Source: Malus domestica
Taxonomy: Eukaryota > Streptophyta > Magnoliopsida > Rosales > Rosaceae
DNA: 64,000 bases
Reading direction: 5' to 3'
Assembly (NCBI RefSeq): GCF_042453785.1
Contig: NC_091661.1
Coordinates: forward strand, 32,107,501-32,171,500
Shown here piece after piece: positions 21,154 through 32,926 of this stretch; the first letter of the stretch is position 1; each line of letters begins with the position of its first letter. Below the pieces are notes generated by a model. It was not told the origin of the DNA and ran no database searches. It saw nothing but the letters and a program-made list of their open reading frames with translations. The position numbers and the translations under genes are program-made.

Positions 21154-24100
21154 CGGCACAATGTCTCTCCAAACTTCTCAGACGTTGAGGTTAACACCAA
21201 TCAACATTTATGTTCAGTTCTCTTGAACGAGTTCAATTATCTTCCTTGGTCCCGAGCTGTTTCACTAGCTCTCGGAGGCAAAGGGAAGTTAGGGTTTGTA
21301 AATGGAAGCGTGGAAGCTCCAAACCGTTCTTCCTCTACATACGATGCATGGCTCTGCAAAGATCAACTTGTCATGTCTTTGCTGCTCAACACCATGGAGA
21401 AACATGTTGCTGAAATTTTTAGCTACTCCAATTCCGCACATGATCTTTGAAAAGCTTTACAGGATATGTATGGAAATCAAAACAACTATGCACGGGTCTT
21501 CCAATTAAAGAAGGACATTGCCAGTGCTCAACAAGAAGGGAAAGCATTTGTTCAACACCTTGGGGGCCTCAAAGCCATGTGGAATGAGTTGGATGTATAT
21601 CTCCCTTATACCACAAATCCTACCATTCTCCTAAAACGAGCTGAGGAAGACAAAATTTATCAGCTGTTAGGGAGTTTGAGCTCTGAGTACGAGGACCTAA
21701 GGAGTCACATCTTGATGAGTCAAGACCTGCCTACCTTCAACAATGTTTGTGCAACTATCCAACGAGAAGAAGCAAGGAAGAAGGTTATGAATGTTGATCA
21801 CAACCCTAGATTAACGGAAACTTAGGCATATGCATCAAATTACAAGAACTCAGAAGCCAAGGTATACAAGGGAAGAAACACACATCTAAAATGCAAATAT
21901 TGCAATGGTGTTGGTCATGTGGAAGACAAGTGTTGGGAACTTCATCCTGAACTCAAGCCTAAGTTCAGCAAAGATGGAAAGATGATACCAAGGTCCTCAC
22001 AACAATTTCAACCTCATTTCAAGGCACAACTTGCTAATGTTCACGCTCCTACTATTTCACAAGGATCCATGGAGTTCACTGCCAATCCATTGTCATTGAT
22101 CAATGAATTTGCAGCTTACCTACAAAGTAAGGGGCACGGAGGAGGCTCACATGGTCAAGGCAATGAAGAGGGTAGTCACACAGCTATGTTGGGACAATTT
22201 GCCGGCTTTCTTGCTGGAAATGAGAAAGTTCCAAAGGGAGAAGCATCAGGTATACTCAAAGCCTTTACTACTGCCCTATTAACCAGTACTGAAACTGATT
22301 GTTGGATAATTGATTCAGGCGCCACAGATCATATGACAAACAAAGTTACAAATTTACATCATTTGAAAAAAAATTCAAGCCCCTCACATGTGTCTGTTGC
22401 AAATGGAAAAAATGTCTTAGTTTTGGGAAAAGGAGAAATAAACTTACTCTCTAAAAAAACATCTTCCACTGCCCTCTATGTACCAACCTTTCCTTTCCAA
22501 CTTTTGTCAATTGGAAGAATCACCAACACCCTAAACTACCGTGCTATTTTCTCACCAAATAATGTGATGTTTCAGGATGTTCTCACCATGAAGATGATTG
22601 GTGAAGGGGTCTTCATAAATGGACTTTACTACCTGTGCAAGAATGCATGTTTCAATCAGGCTCTTCAAGCTCAATCGAAGTCCATAGATGAAAACCAACT
22701 TTGGCATAGGAGATTAGCTCACCCCTCTGAAGTTGTCTTGTCTAAACTGTTTCCAAATTTTTGTAACCCCTATCCTACTTGTGGTACTTGTCAATTTTCT
22801 AAGTTTACTAGGCTACCTTTTGGTAATTCAATGTCTAGGACAAGTAAACCTTTTGAAATGGTACACACCGATGTATGGGGACCTGCAACTGAATCAATGG
22901 AAGGGTTTAAATACTTTGTTCTATTTGTTGATGATTTCTCTCGAACAAGTTTTCTATATCTTATGAAATCAAAAAGTGAAGTCCCTACCATTTTCAAAGA
23001 CTTTCACATGCAAGTTAAAACATAATTTCAATCAAACATTAAGGTTTTAAGGTCAGATAATGGCACTGAATTTCTATCTAACAATATGCTTCAATACATA
23101 AGTTCTCAGGGTATCATACATCAAACCAGCTGTGTGGGGACTCCCCAACAAAATGGAGTAGCCGAGAGGAAAAATAGAGCTCTCTTGGAGAAGACCCGTG
23201 CTCTCATGATTCACATGCACGTTCCAAAGAAATTTTGGTCGTTTGCCATCCTTACTGCCACTTATCTCATCAATCGACTTCCAAGTCGTGTGCTAGGGTT
23301 TAAATCTCCCTATGAAGTTCTCAAGGGGAGGAAAATAGATTTGACACATCTCAAGGTGTTTGGTTATGTTTGTTTTTTTCACATCCAAACCTTGAACCGT
23401 GACAAACTAGATGCCAGGGCAACCAAGTGTGTGTTTATGGGATACTCGACCACCCAAAAGGGATACAAGTGATTCAATCCAGTCATTAAGAAATGCACAG
23501 TTTCAAGAGATGTGAAGTTCGAAGAAGACTGTCCCTATTTTACAAGTCATGGGGAAGATTTAGTTGACATGTTCCCACTCCCTAAAAACTTTAATCATCT
23601 GATGTTGGAAAAGAGATCAGTCATTGTGAGTCCAGATTGTGAAGAAGTTCAAACTGACTAAATTACTGCCAGTGAGAGTGAAGACGAGCCCTACTCTGAT
23701 CATTCTCCGCCCTCTACAGAGTCTCAGGTGATTAAAAGAAATCCTCCTCGAATAAAAAAACCTCCAGTTAGGTTGCAGGACTATGTTACATATGCCTCAC
23801 GACATCCAATCAATGAATGTATCAGCTTTAGTAAGTTTTCAACATCTCATGCTACATTTCTTAGTGAAATTGATAAGCACTATGAACCAAGAAGCTTTCA
23901 AGAAGCTTATCTTCTCCCACAATGGAACCAAGCCATGACAAAAGAGATTCGTGCACTGGAAGATAATTGCACCTGAAGCCTAGTTCAACTATCACCAGGA
24001 AAAAAGGCTGTTGGAAGTCGTTGGATTTACAAGACTAAATTCAAAGCTGATGGATCTATCGAGAGACATAAGGCTAGACTTGTTGCTCGAGGTTTCACCC

Positions 24101-25422
24101 AAACCTTTGGAGTAGATTATAAGGAAACATTTGCACCGGTGGCCAAGATGAACCCAGTCAGGGTTTTACTTTTAGTTGCAATCAATTGTGGGCGTTCACT
24201 CTACCAAATGGACATGAAGAATACTTTCCTTCACGGCGAGTTGCAAGAAGAAGTGTATATGCAACCTCCTCCAGGCTATGATGCTATCAAAGGCAACATG
24301 GTTTGCAAATTGCACAAGGCAATATACGGATTGAAACAATCACCAAGAGCTTGGTATGCCAAGCTCAGTTCTGTTCTGGAAAAGGTTGGATTCGTGCGAA
24401 GTAATGCTGATTCTTCGTTATTTGTAAGAACTGGCACCAGGGGGAAGTTGGTGGTCCTCATCTACGTTGATGATCTTATCATCAGTAGAGATAGTACCGT
24501 GGAGATTGAGGCACTAAAACTCTCACTACATCAAGTTTTCGCTATCAAAGATTTTGGGAGGTTAAAGTATTTTTTAGGGATTGAAATGGCAATATCTTCA
24601 AAATGACTGTTTCTACATCAACGAAAATATGTATTTGACCTCCTTCAAGAAGCAAAAATGCTTGACTGCAAGCCTGCTATCACTCCCGTTGATTATAAAC
24701 TGAAGCTCATCATAGATGGAGAAGCCATGCATGATGTAAGCTACTATCAACGATTAGTAGGTAAGCTCATATACCTCACTGTCACTCGTCCAGATATCAA
24801 ATATGCAGTGAGCTTGGCTAGTCAGTTCATGCACTCTCCCACTGTTGATCACCTTAACATTGTTAAGAGAATCCTTCGTTATCTTAAGGGTTCAATAGGG
24901 CAAGGAATTACAATGCGTAACAATTAGTCCACTGTCATTAGTGGCTACACAGATGCAGACTGGGTAGGTAATGCAATTGATAGGAAATCAATCACAGGCT
25001 ATTGTACATTTGTTGGTGGAAACCTTGTCACATGGAAGAGTAAGAAGCAATAGGTAATTGCTCGTTCCAACGCAGAGGCTGAGTATCGAGCCATGACAGC
25101 CACTGCTTGTGAACTCATTTGGCTTAAAGGGCTTCTTTCAAACTTAGGGTTTCCTAGTTCTACTCCTATGTCGTTTATGTGTGATAATCAGGCAGCCATG
25201 CACATTGCTGCCAATCCTGTGTTCCATGAAAGAACAAACATATTGAAGTGGATTGTCATTTCATCAGAGCTCAAGTTCAAACTCAAATCATCCGAACCAT
25301 GTTCACACGAAGCCATGATCAACTGGCAGATCTCTTTACAAAGGCACCGGCATCAGCACAGTTTCATCGGTTATTGGGCAAGCTTGGCTCAGTGAACCTC
25401 CTCGATCCAGCTTGAGGGGGAG

Positions 25423-25695
25423 TGTTGAGAGTAATGAGTATGTTTTCCTTGATTTAAGGGAAATGATTTAAGGCTTAGGCTAGGCTAGGTAGTATAATTA
25501 GTAATGAGTATAAGGCTAGTTTGCTTTTGCTTTTCTTAGTCTTTATCGACTACTTTCTTTCTTCTCTTTTCTGTCAGCTGTTTTTCAGCTTTCTTTCTTT
25601 TCTCTTTCTTTCTACCTCCTTCCTCATATATACCCGAACCATTGTACATTGAACCTATGAAAAATATATCACAAATTAAAGCTATAATTTCTATA
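25423..25695 (+). repeat. 3' LTR of Copia 2
   Basis: This 273-bp LTR starts TGTTGAGAG just after the polypurine tract and ends TTTCTATA before the CCATG duplication. Both LTRs end in TATA rather than the usual CA. Confidence 0.93.
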
Positions 25696-25700
25696 CCATG

Positions 25701-26357
25701 GCAACTGATGGGTTATGAATCTTTTTTATTTTGGACTTGCATCCAAAATAGAAATCATATGCATGATAAGTTGTAGAGAATGGGTGGGTTGAAATGGCCC
25801 TGAGAGCCACAATTAGCTCTTTCTACTCTCTGAGCAAAATTGTCTTCTCAAAACAAAATGATGCTCTCACTGAAGAACACACTCTCTGCCTTTGAATTTT
25901 CCACAAAACAAAAGCTTTTTGCTTTTCTCCCCAAAACAAGAAAAGACATAATGATGTTGTCCCCTATTATTTGCTCTTTTTCTATTTGGCCGAAAGTAGC
26001 TTTGGCCTTTTAGCCACTAATTCAACATCATCGTCTTTCTTGTGGACAAGGGAGGAAATCACAGGGCCAACGAGCAGCCATGGCTAGAAAACAAGAATGG
26101 TGGAGGCGGTCCTAGGAGGAAGATGGGGATGTTCATGGAATTGGGCATGAAGAATTGAAAAATGACGAGATAAAGAGCTGATCGGTGGTGACAGTTTCTG
26201 AGCAGATCGGTAGTGATAGTTTCTGGAATGATGACCAGAATCAAGTCTGGTTGTTGCCAGGGTAGGTGGTTGGATGGGTTTATGTGTTTGTATAATTTTT
26301 TTCAAGTATGTAAATTTTGTATTTGAAGGTAAAATGGTAAGTTTATGGGACAAAACT
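25701..26357. other. Unit-2 flank right of Copia 2, no gene seen
   Basis: The right side of the Copia 2 target continues here. A repeated word near 25781-25815 (TTGAAATGGCCCTGAGAGCC) matches 20450 with small changes. The short minus-strand open frames at 26059-26368 overlap each other in two frames and show no domain that I recognise. Confidence 0.4.
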
Positions 26358-27154
26358 ATGAACCCCAAATTTGAGCATCAACCACATGTCCCTTGCCCAA
26401 GTTGACAAAAGTACCTGTCAAGCCCATTATCGGTGTTATCTCTAAAAACTCCTTCCGCACGTATATTTCCTTCGGCATTGATTCGTGAACTATCACTTTA
26501 AGTACCCCATTTAAATTATAAAGATCTAGAGGGCGTTAAATAGGAGCATATTATTATTTTACGATTTTAATTTTCAATATATTTTTTTTGAAAATATATT
26601 TTTTTTGAAAAAAAAAAAAAAACAAGCGACATCCCGCTTTTAACAAAAATGAAGAAGAAAGGGTCTCCTAGCCGGATAGAAGGTTGTTTTTCTTGGAAGC
26701 GTTACAGATCGATAAGAAATTTTTTATTATGGTAGGAACATGAGTGATACACCACGTATTCTTATATAAGTGATGAAAAAATTTAATTTTTTAAGTTATT
26801 AACTTTTTAACACACATATATCATCATTTGTATAATGACACGTGATGTACCATCCTGTGTACCGGTCACACTGAAAAATCTCTCAATATCGCTCCTTTCC
26901 ATGGGGTTTGAATTAATACAGAAGAAGCCGATAGGGTACATAACGGCAGCATTACAAGTTCTACACAATTCTACCATTCGCGATCAGTTATTGGCAAATG
27001 TTATAAGTACAAAATGATAAATTTCTTTTCCAAAAAGATGGAGAGAGTTAACTTATACAATAATATGCTCAAAACTCAAACTCAAGTTATTCATCCATCC
27101 CTGAACTAATTTCTTCATCCCTTGTTATCCACATATATTGTCTTACAATATACC
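26358..27154. repeat. HRD1 3'-flank block, copy 3
   Basis: This is a near-identical partner of 19546-20390, including the small TIR element at 26711-26889. It also includes 26358-26465, the distal end of the RNase H-like remnant. It runs directly into HRD1 exon 6 sequence at about 27153, because exon 7 and most of exon 6 are deleted in this copy. Confidence 0.8.
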
Positions 27155-28066
27155 TGAGGAAGTGCAGCATATCCAGGAGACCTACACACAAGAGGGCGTA
27201 GTTTGTTAGGCTCTGGTACGCTGCATTCTATGCAGTGCAACATATCCAAATCATATGTATCAAGCACACTCTCACAAGCAACCTAGGAACAAACTAATAT
27301 ACAATGGAAACATATAACCACTCGACCAATACAAATGTAAACGTTAACTTAGGATAAAGGTGTCATTACAATACACGAGACTTTTCATACATCGATGCTG
27401 CAGCAGCAGCAGCTCGGAGCCTGGCTTCATGTTGGCTCACACTATCACCAGCAACTCCACCACCCTGAGCCGTTGTGCCTGTCCCTGTTCCCAATTAAAA
27501 TCATCAATTAATGTAAAATTAGGATTGACAAACACAATATTTGGCCAGAATAATCACTCTGTTAACAATAGAATCGTTATATACAGCAAAGAACCTATAA
27601 ACTTTCTCTACAACGCCTATTATATTCCCTGATTGTAAGGGATTATACGCGCCTATTATATTCAAACATTTGCATCATACGCGCCTATTATATTCCCTGA
27701 TTGTAAGGGATTATGATTTCTTTCCAACAGTTAACTCACCACAATTTTATACTGAACAAAAGATCAGAGTCCCATATGATCAAAATAGATTATATGAATG
27801 AAAAACAAAGAGCGACCCTGAAGCATGAAATCCAACTGGCATTTTATAGGTGCCTTCATTTTTCATTTCCTTGTATAATAATCTTTCATGCATGAAGGAA
27901 ATTAAGGAAATGTATTTTTAAAAACCACAATGTTCTGAAATTAAAAAACAACAGAGTGCCTTTCCATTAATAGCCAAATATCAGAGCTTACGTTGTCACG
28001 CAGAAATTAAAAGACACGGCAACAATTGCAATGCTCAGAAGTTTACCCTGTTGATGAGCATCTGAC

Positions 28067-28550
28067 CATGGAGAGATTTTTCAATGTGATTAGAACACGG
28101 GATAGTACATCATGTGTTACTATGCCAATAGTAGAATATATGTGCTAAAACGTTAATAACTTAAAAAGTACAATTTCCCACAACTTACATAAAAGTACAT
28201 GGTGTATCATCCATATTTCCGTCACAATGAAAAAGAGTAATGTTATTCATACTATGTTTTTGTATCACATTTTCATACCACCTTAGGTGACATTTGATGT
28301 GGACAGCCATATCATTTGAATTAATTACATTTTTAAATTTTGTTCATTATTTAATAAACTAATAATTAAGAAAAACTAGTTAATTAAATGATAATTGTGG
28401 TATACGAGAAGTATTTCTGATTCATTTCCTTGTGTTTTGCAAATTTTTCAATTGGTGTGGCTATCCACGTCAGATGTCACCTAAGGTGGTATAGAAATGT
28501 AATATAAAAACATAATATGAATAACATTACTCAATGAAAAATTTCTCCTA
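28067..28550. mobile_element. TIR element related to the 26.7-kb MITE, with a nested element
   Basis: The ends GGAGAGATTTTTCAATGTGA and, in reverse, GGAGAAATTTTTCATTGTGA are inverted repeats that match the 175-bp elements at 19951 and 26711. The sequence between them is about 185 bp once the nested element at 28235-28532 is removed. It sits between the RING exon and exon 5 remnants. Confidence 0.5.
28235..28532. mobile_element. Mutator-like MITE, 298 bp, 9-bp target duplication
   Basis: Inverted ends GAGTAATGTTATTCATA and GAATAACATTACTC stay paired for about 70 bp each with few mismatches, including CACCTTAGGTGACAT opposite ATGTCACCTAAGGTG. AATGAAAAA lies on both sides (28226-28234 and 28533-28541), a perfect 9-bp duplication typical of Mutator-like elements. 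It has no coding capacity and is inserted inside another TIR element. Confidence 0.85.
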
Positions 28551-28600
28551 ACCTTGAACCCCTATGTACATGTCCCACTATCAGGAGGTACTACAAGTAG

Positions 28601-28820
28601 GAAGAGGATTCTCTCCGAATCCACTTTGTAGGAATTTTAAGGATCCCAACATCCTAGCCATTTATCATAAATCGTGGGGTCAATTTTCGTCAAATACTAT
28701 TTATATTTAATTTTAAATTAAAAAATCAAATAAATTTTTACGCACGATATATGATAACCGGCTGAAATGTGATGATCCTTAAAATTTCCGCACAGTGAAT
28801 TCGGATGGATCTAATTCCCT
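28601..28820. mobile_element. MITE, 220 bp, inside the HRD1 pseudogene RING exon
   Basis: The left end GAAGAGGATTCTCTCCGAATCC and the reversed right end AGGGAATTAGATCCATCCG form imperfect inverted repeats, and AATTTTAAGGATC recurs inverted further in. The flanks ACAAGTAG (28593-28600) and GCAAGTAG (28821-28828) look like an 8-bp target duplication, as for hAT elements. A diverged relative is at about 49228-49420. Confidence 0.6.
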
Positions 28821-29240
28821 GCAAGTAGGGCAGGTATGCTGTCGCTCTAACCATGATCGAAGGCAAGGCACATGAAAAAGGTATCCAAATAATAGTTTCT
28901 TGGCTATTGTCGTCTCTTCACGACAAATGATACAAGTTGCATCACTTTCTTCCCAATTGGCTAATTGTTTCATAGAGCTCACGTGTCAAGTGCAGTGGCA
29001 CGCCATGGTACCTGGGATGGGACAAAACTTCACGTCAATCAACATTGAATAACCTCGGCTTATGCAAAAACCAACAAGAAAAAATGCGACGCATGCTTAA
29101 AACTAAATCAGTAGGACTTCGGCCCAACTATTGTATCATATTCCAACATTTCATGTCCACAGCTTCTCCGCCGCATGGGTGTTGCAATCAACACAGATTG
29201 AGCCCAACATATTTGTTCGATATTTATTAGCAATTAAAAT

Positions 29241-29544
29241 GAAAATCGAGGTTTGCGTACAAGAATATCCTTAAAATATAAATTATTTGTAAAATTATTA
29301 AAGAGATGGGTCAAATGCCCACTTTTCAACAATACCGATATTGTCGTATTAACTTGGTAAACATGCACAATCCGTCATGCTTGGGTTTATCACCAAATGT
29401 CTCGTATTAGTTTGAGTGAAATTAAGGTATTTAAACTCTTATTTTCTCATAGATACAGTCGATGTATGACATTTCTATATCATTTTGGGAGGCGACTGTT
29501 CAATGTAAAAGGTGTGTGGCTTCAACGTTTCTCATAACTCCTAA
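29241..29544. other. Unit-2 specific flank, no gene seen
   Basis: This is AT-rich sequence between the HRD1 homology limit and the LTR-like segment. Unit 1 has almost nothing at the equivalent place (11860-11890). I see no frame or repeat that I can name. Confidence 0.4.
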
Positions 29545-29815
29545 AAAATTCCTTCTTATCTTGCGTAAGTAATGGACAAGGAAGGAAGATTCTTCATGTT
29601 CCCATATAGTTAGAAGAGGTTCGGGAGAGTTCCTCCTTAATCTATAAATATGTGTGTATCCTTTGTAAGAATTCATACTTGAATGGAAATCAGCTCTTTG
29701 TATTAACTTCTTTTGTTAATCCTTGTTTGAGTCATCTTTGCAGCGATGCGCTTACTATGATCACCTGTGCTTTCAAATATATGTTGGGGTAAAATTCCTT
29801 AACCTCCTTTGTTTA
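29545..29815 (+). repeat. LTR-like segment shared by units 1 and 2, copy 2
   Basis: This is the counterpart of 11890-12153, with the same TATAAATATGTGTG box and TTGTTAATCC motif. It continues unbroken into CCTCCTTTGTTTAAC, the empty site of the unit-1 solo LTR at 12154-12539. Confidence 0.4.
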
Positions 29816-30051
29816 ACAATTGAAAAAATTAACATCAATTTCTTTGATGAGATAATAACGAGTCTATATGTATATACGTTAGAGAACTCAAATGCTGCAG
29901 TGGGAGATACGGCGATTGGACAATATTATGATGACATTTCAAAAATAAACCAGGGATAGAGTTATTATCATAGAAAAACTAGTAGACGTTGCATCAGACA
30001 CATAAAAAAATTTCCAGTATAGGGGTTCAGGGAAGAAACATCTAATAGCCA

Positions 30052-30468
30052 ATGTACGTACCATATATAGTCCCACTTATTTGTAGTCAATACAAGAAGC
30101 TTCTTAGCATTGACTGGGTCCATGTTGAAATTTCCTCATAAAAAGATATTAAAATTTGAAATAAATAATCACGATTGATTAAATTTCTGCAACTTCATTG
30201 ATTTGGACTAGTCATTTGAATATTAATACAAGTTGGCCCTGGTGATTGAAAACTATATGATTCTGGACCAGTATCGACCTGGTCTGGCACTTGAACAAGA
30301 CATTTCAAGACAATAAGTTGCATAAATTTAATCAATCGAGATTATTAATTTCAAATTTTAATATCTTTTTATGAGGAAATTTCAACATGACCCTAGTCAA
30401 TGCTAAGAAGCTTCTTGTATTGACTACAAATAAGTGGGGCTATACATATGGTACGCACATTTTGGAAC
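30052..30468. mobile_element. Foldback element, about 417 bp, downstream of laccase B
   Basis: The left arm (about 30052-30200) and the right arm (about 30320-30468) are inverted repeats of roughly 150 bp. Both arms contain CCACTTATTTGTAGTCAATA and AATTTCCTCATAAAAAGATA. The loop is about 120 bp. The right edge is only about 20 bp from the laccase B stop codon. Unit 1 lacks it. I did not find a clear target duplication. Confidence 0.7.
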
Positions 30469-30488
30469 ATAGTTCTATATAAAAATTG

Positions 30489-32847
30489 TTAGCACGGAGG
30501 CATTCCTTGCGGCGGAGGTAAAATTTGCGCTCCTAGGTCCTTTCCATTTTTCACTATGAACGTCATGACTAGGCCCCATGACATATGTCGATCAGTATGA
30601 CAGTGCATAAACCAAACTCCTACACACAAGGACAACACAAGAACAATTTATCATATGATCTAATTATCATTCATTAATATAACTAATTAAGGGCGGTTAA
30701 TTACTAGAGATGATGAACATCTTCATTAATTACGTACCAGGATTGTCTGCTTTGAATCTAATGGTAGTCCAACCATTTTTAGGGACAGCGATGGTGTTCT
30801 GAAGAGGAGGATCGACAAGATTATACGTCAAAGGGTCCTTTTCCTTGTCAAAATTCCCAAACCCCCATCCCACAACGTAGAAACTGAATCCATGGAGATG
30901 CATCGGATGGTCATCTCCATCCACTATATTTGTCCCCTGAAACACAATCTCAACCATTGAGTTGTACTCCAGTATCTTCACCTCTGTCGATCGTTTCGCC
31001 GGGAGTAGGTACAACGGCAAGTGCTGAGCTGTAAAATTAAATAGCAAGGGCGGGAAATTTGGAAAGCGAGTTCCATATACCCCATTGACATGGTAATAGT
31101 AAGCTTGCAATATGTCAATGGTGGGGTTGACAAAGCTAATGTTGTTGACACTGGCGGCAATACGAGTCCCGTTTGGCGCAGCACATGAATTATTCGGGCA
31201 GGGTAGTAAGTTGACGGAGAGTGTAAAGAGCAAATGAGTTGTTATCTTGTGCGGCACGTCAATGGGGTGGTTTTTATCAGCCAAGCTTTTGAGTTTACCG
31301 GTAAAGTGAACCGATGCGTTGGTGTCGTTACGGGAAGGAATATTAGGCAAAGAAGTAGGAGATGAATTAGAATTTCCTTGGTATAGGAGTATGGCCGTGG
31401 TGGTTGTGTTGTCGTAGGGAACCCCAGCCCCGGCACTATAGGCTTTAGCAGCAATGTAGTAGTTGTTGGGAATTTGGTCCGCATTTAACAAGAGGTCAAT
31501 GGTTTGGCCGGGAGATATGGTCACATAATCTGTTGAAAATGGCTTGGTGTAGCTAGCATCTGAGCCTACAACCGTGACTTTGTGATTGGCAATGGCAAAA
31601 AACATCATCTCTTGCACTACGGAGTTGATTAGTCTGAGCAGGTAGGTTTCGCCGGAAACAACTTTGAGCTTAAATGTGTCTGGTTTTGAGCAAGGATAGA
31701 GATCGCCTGGTTGACCATTGATGAGGAAAGCAGTTGAAGTATTTGCGTCCCCTCCGCTTTGAATCATTTCACTGTACAGTTGACCGATATCTTCCTTCCA
31801 CCACTCTCCTACAATTTTCGAATCAACAATTTGCACAAAAATTAGGACCGTAATTTGGAAATGTTTATATAGAGATCACTATGCTCATAATGTCAGAAAT
31901 CTTTTCATTAATGTTTGTGGAACTGAAGTTTGAATTGATTTGCATACCCAAGATGATTGGAAATTCAGCGTGAGGTTTGGGAAAAGGGTAAGTGGCTCCC
32001 TTCTTGGGGTATATGACTATAGCACCGTGGACGGTGGCTCGATCCCACTGGCTGTGAGCATGCCACCATAGAGTCCCTTCCTCTGAGGAAAATATAATGG
32101 TTTGGGTAAACCTGGCTCCTGGTTGGATAGGACACTGTGTGATGTAATCAGGACCGTCCGACCATGGATTCCTCGGTTGCTTAACTCCATGCCTGAAATA
32201 GATGGTTCAGAATTGTAGAATCATATCACACATTTATGTAAAAGCCAGATGAGATTACATGCACTGTATAAAGTTGATTAATTACCAGTGGATGGTAATG
32301 TTACGATTTCCCTTGTTATAGATATCCACCACGATAGTATCTCCAGCGTGAACATACATCGTTTGTCCAGGAAATTGGCCGTTTACAGTCAAGATGTTTT
32401 TTGTGCTACACAGTCGTTTGTATGGAGTTTCTTCCACCTAAAATTGATTTTTACAACAAACAGAAGATATCAATTCATTAATATCTTTGAAATCACTGAT
32501 ATATGTATATGCATTATAAGTTAATATACTATCACGGGAAAATGGAAGGGGATCATGTTTTAAATTATATTTTGTAAACCAAATTATATGACAATTGATG
32601 ATTGGATTAATTTTTTAATAATTTAAAAGAAGGAATCCAACTATCAACTACCACATCATGTGATTTACAAAATATAATTTAAGTAAATGGTCTCTCGTGC
32701 AATTCATACACATGCATCAGAATTCAGAACTGAACTGGAGTTAATTACCACAAAAGTGTAACGAGGAGGCGAAGCTTGGCAATGGAAGTTGCCAACAGTA
32801 GACAATAACAAGCCCACTACAAGTTTCAAGCTAATTAAAATCTTCAT
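30489..32847 (-). CDS. Laccase B (multicopper oxidase), 565 aa, five exons
   Basis: This is a tandem paralogue of laccase A with identical exon sizes: 32847-32749, 32437-32286, 32192-31948, 31808-30738 and 30619-30489, all GT-AG. It is a secreted blue copper oxidase, predicted to oxidise wall phenolics. The signal peptide, [19 protein letters not shown] and [12 protein letters not shown] ligand sets are all intact, so I expect an active enzyme. Over the large fourth exon I count 43 residue differences from A in 357 (88% identity), while exon 3 differs at only 5 of 245 bases. Intron 3 is about 130 bp shorter than in A. Its core promoter is disturbed by the insertion at 32927-33350, and a foldback element lies just past the stop codon, so expression may differ from A. 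Confidence 0.93.
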
Positions 32848-32916
32848 GCGGATCGACGACGGCATTCTTTTCCTATGTCTTTAACAGATGCAGTTCGCAT
32901 GATGAGTTGAGGATGG

Positions 32917-32926
32917 ATATATATAA
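32917..32926 (-). promoter_or_regulatory. TA-rich remnant of the laccase B core promoter
   Basis: A short TATATATA run lies about 70 bp upstream of the laccase B start, against the edge of the 32927-33350 insertion. The sequence corresponding to laccase A's TATA box, with the following GAGATAAAAGCACAG, is displaced to about 33375-33400, more than 500 bp upstream of the ATG. Confidence 0.45.

Larger units (their letters stand above)
20724..25695 (+). mobile_element. Ty1/Copia LTR retrotransposon 2 (fossil)
   Basis: LTRs at 20724-21025 (302 bp) and 25423-25695 (273 bp) are flanked by CCATG (20719-20723 and 25696-25700). They differ at about 7 sites (2.6%) plus a 29-bp tandem repeat in the left LTR, so it is younger than Copia 1. 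The primer site TGGTATCAGAGCAGG at 21026 matches initiator tRNA-Met, and the polypurine tract TTGAGGGGGAG ends at 25422. Parts in order are gag at about 21115-21825, a CCHC knuckle near 21895-21940, protease (DSGATDHM) near 22310, the GAG-pre-integrase and integrase core at about 22690-23470, reverse transcriptase (YVDDLI) at about 23980-24600, and RNase H at about 24930-25400. The layout is complete but the coding frame is broken in roughly half a dozen or more places, so it is not active on its own. Confidence 0.95.
27155..29240 (-). pseudogene. HRD1 3'-part pseudogene, unit 2
   Basis: Remnants of HRD1 lie in the order of the source gene: the start of exon 6 (about 27153-27187), exon 5 (about 27371-27485, shortened), the RING exon (about 28565-28600 plus 28821-28945), and the end of exon 3 (about 28965-29012). 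Exon 7, most of exon 6, and exons 1-2 are missing. The RING frame reads CIIC...FGYLFHVPC...CPTC, so the third and fourth zinc ligands, Cys and His in unit 3, are Phe and Tyr. A 220-bp TIR element interrupts the same exon. It cannot encode a working ligase and is more decayed than the unit-1 copy. Confidence 0.85.
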
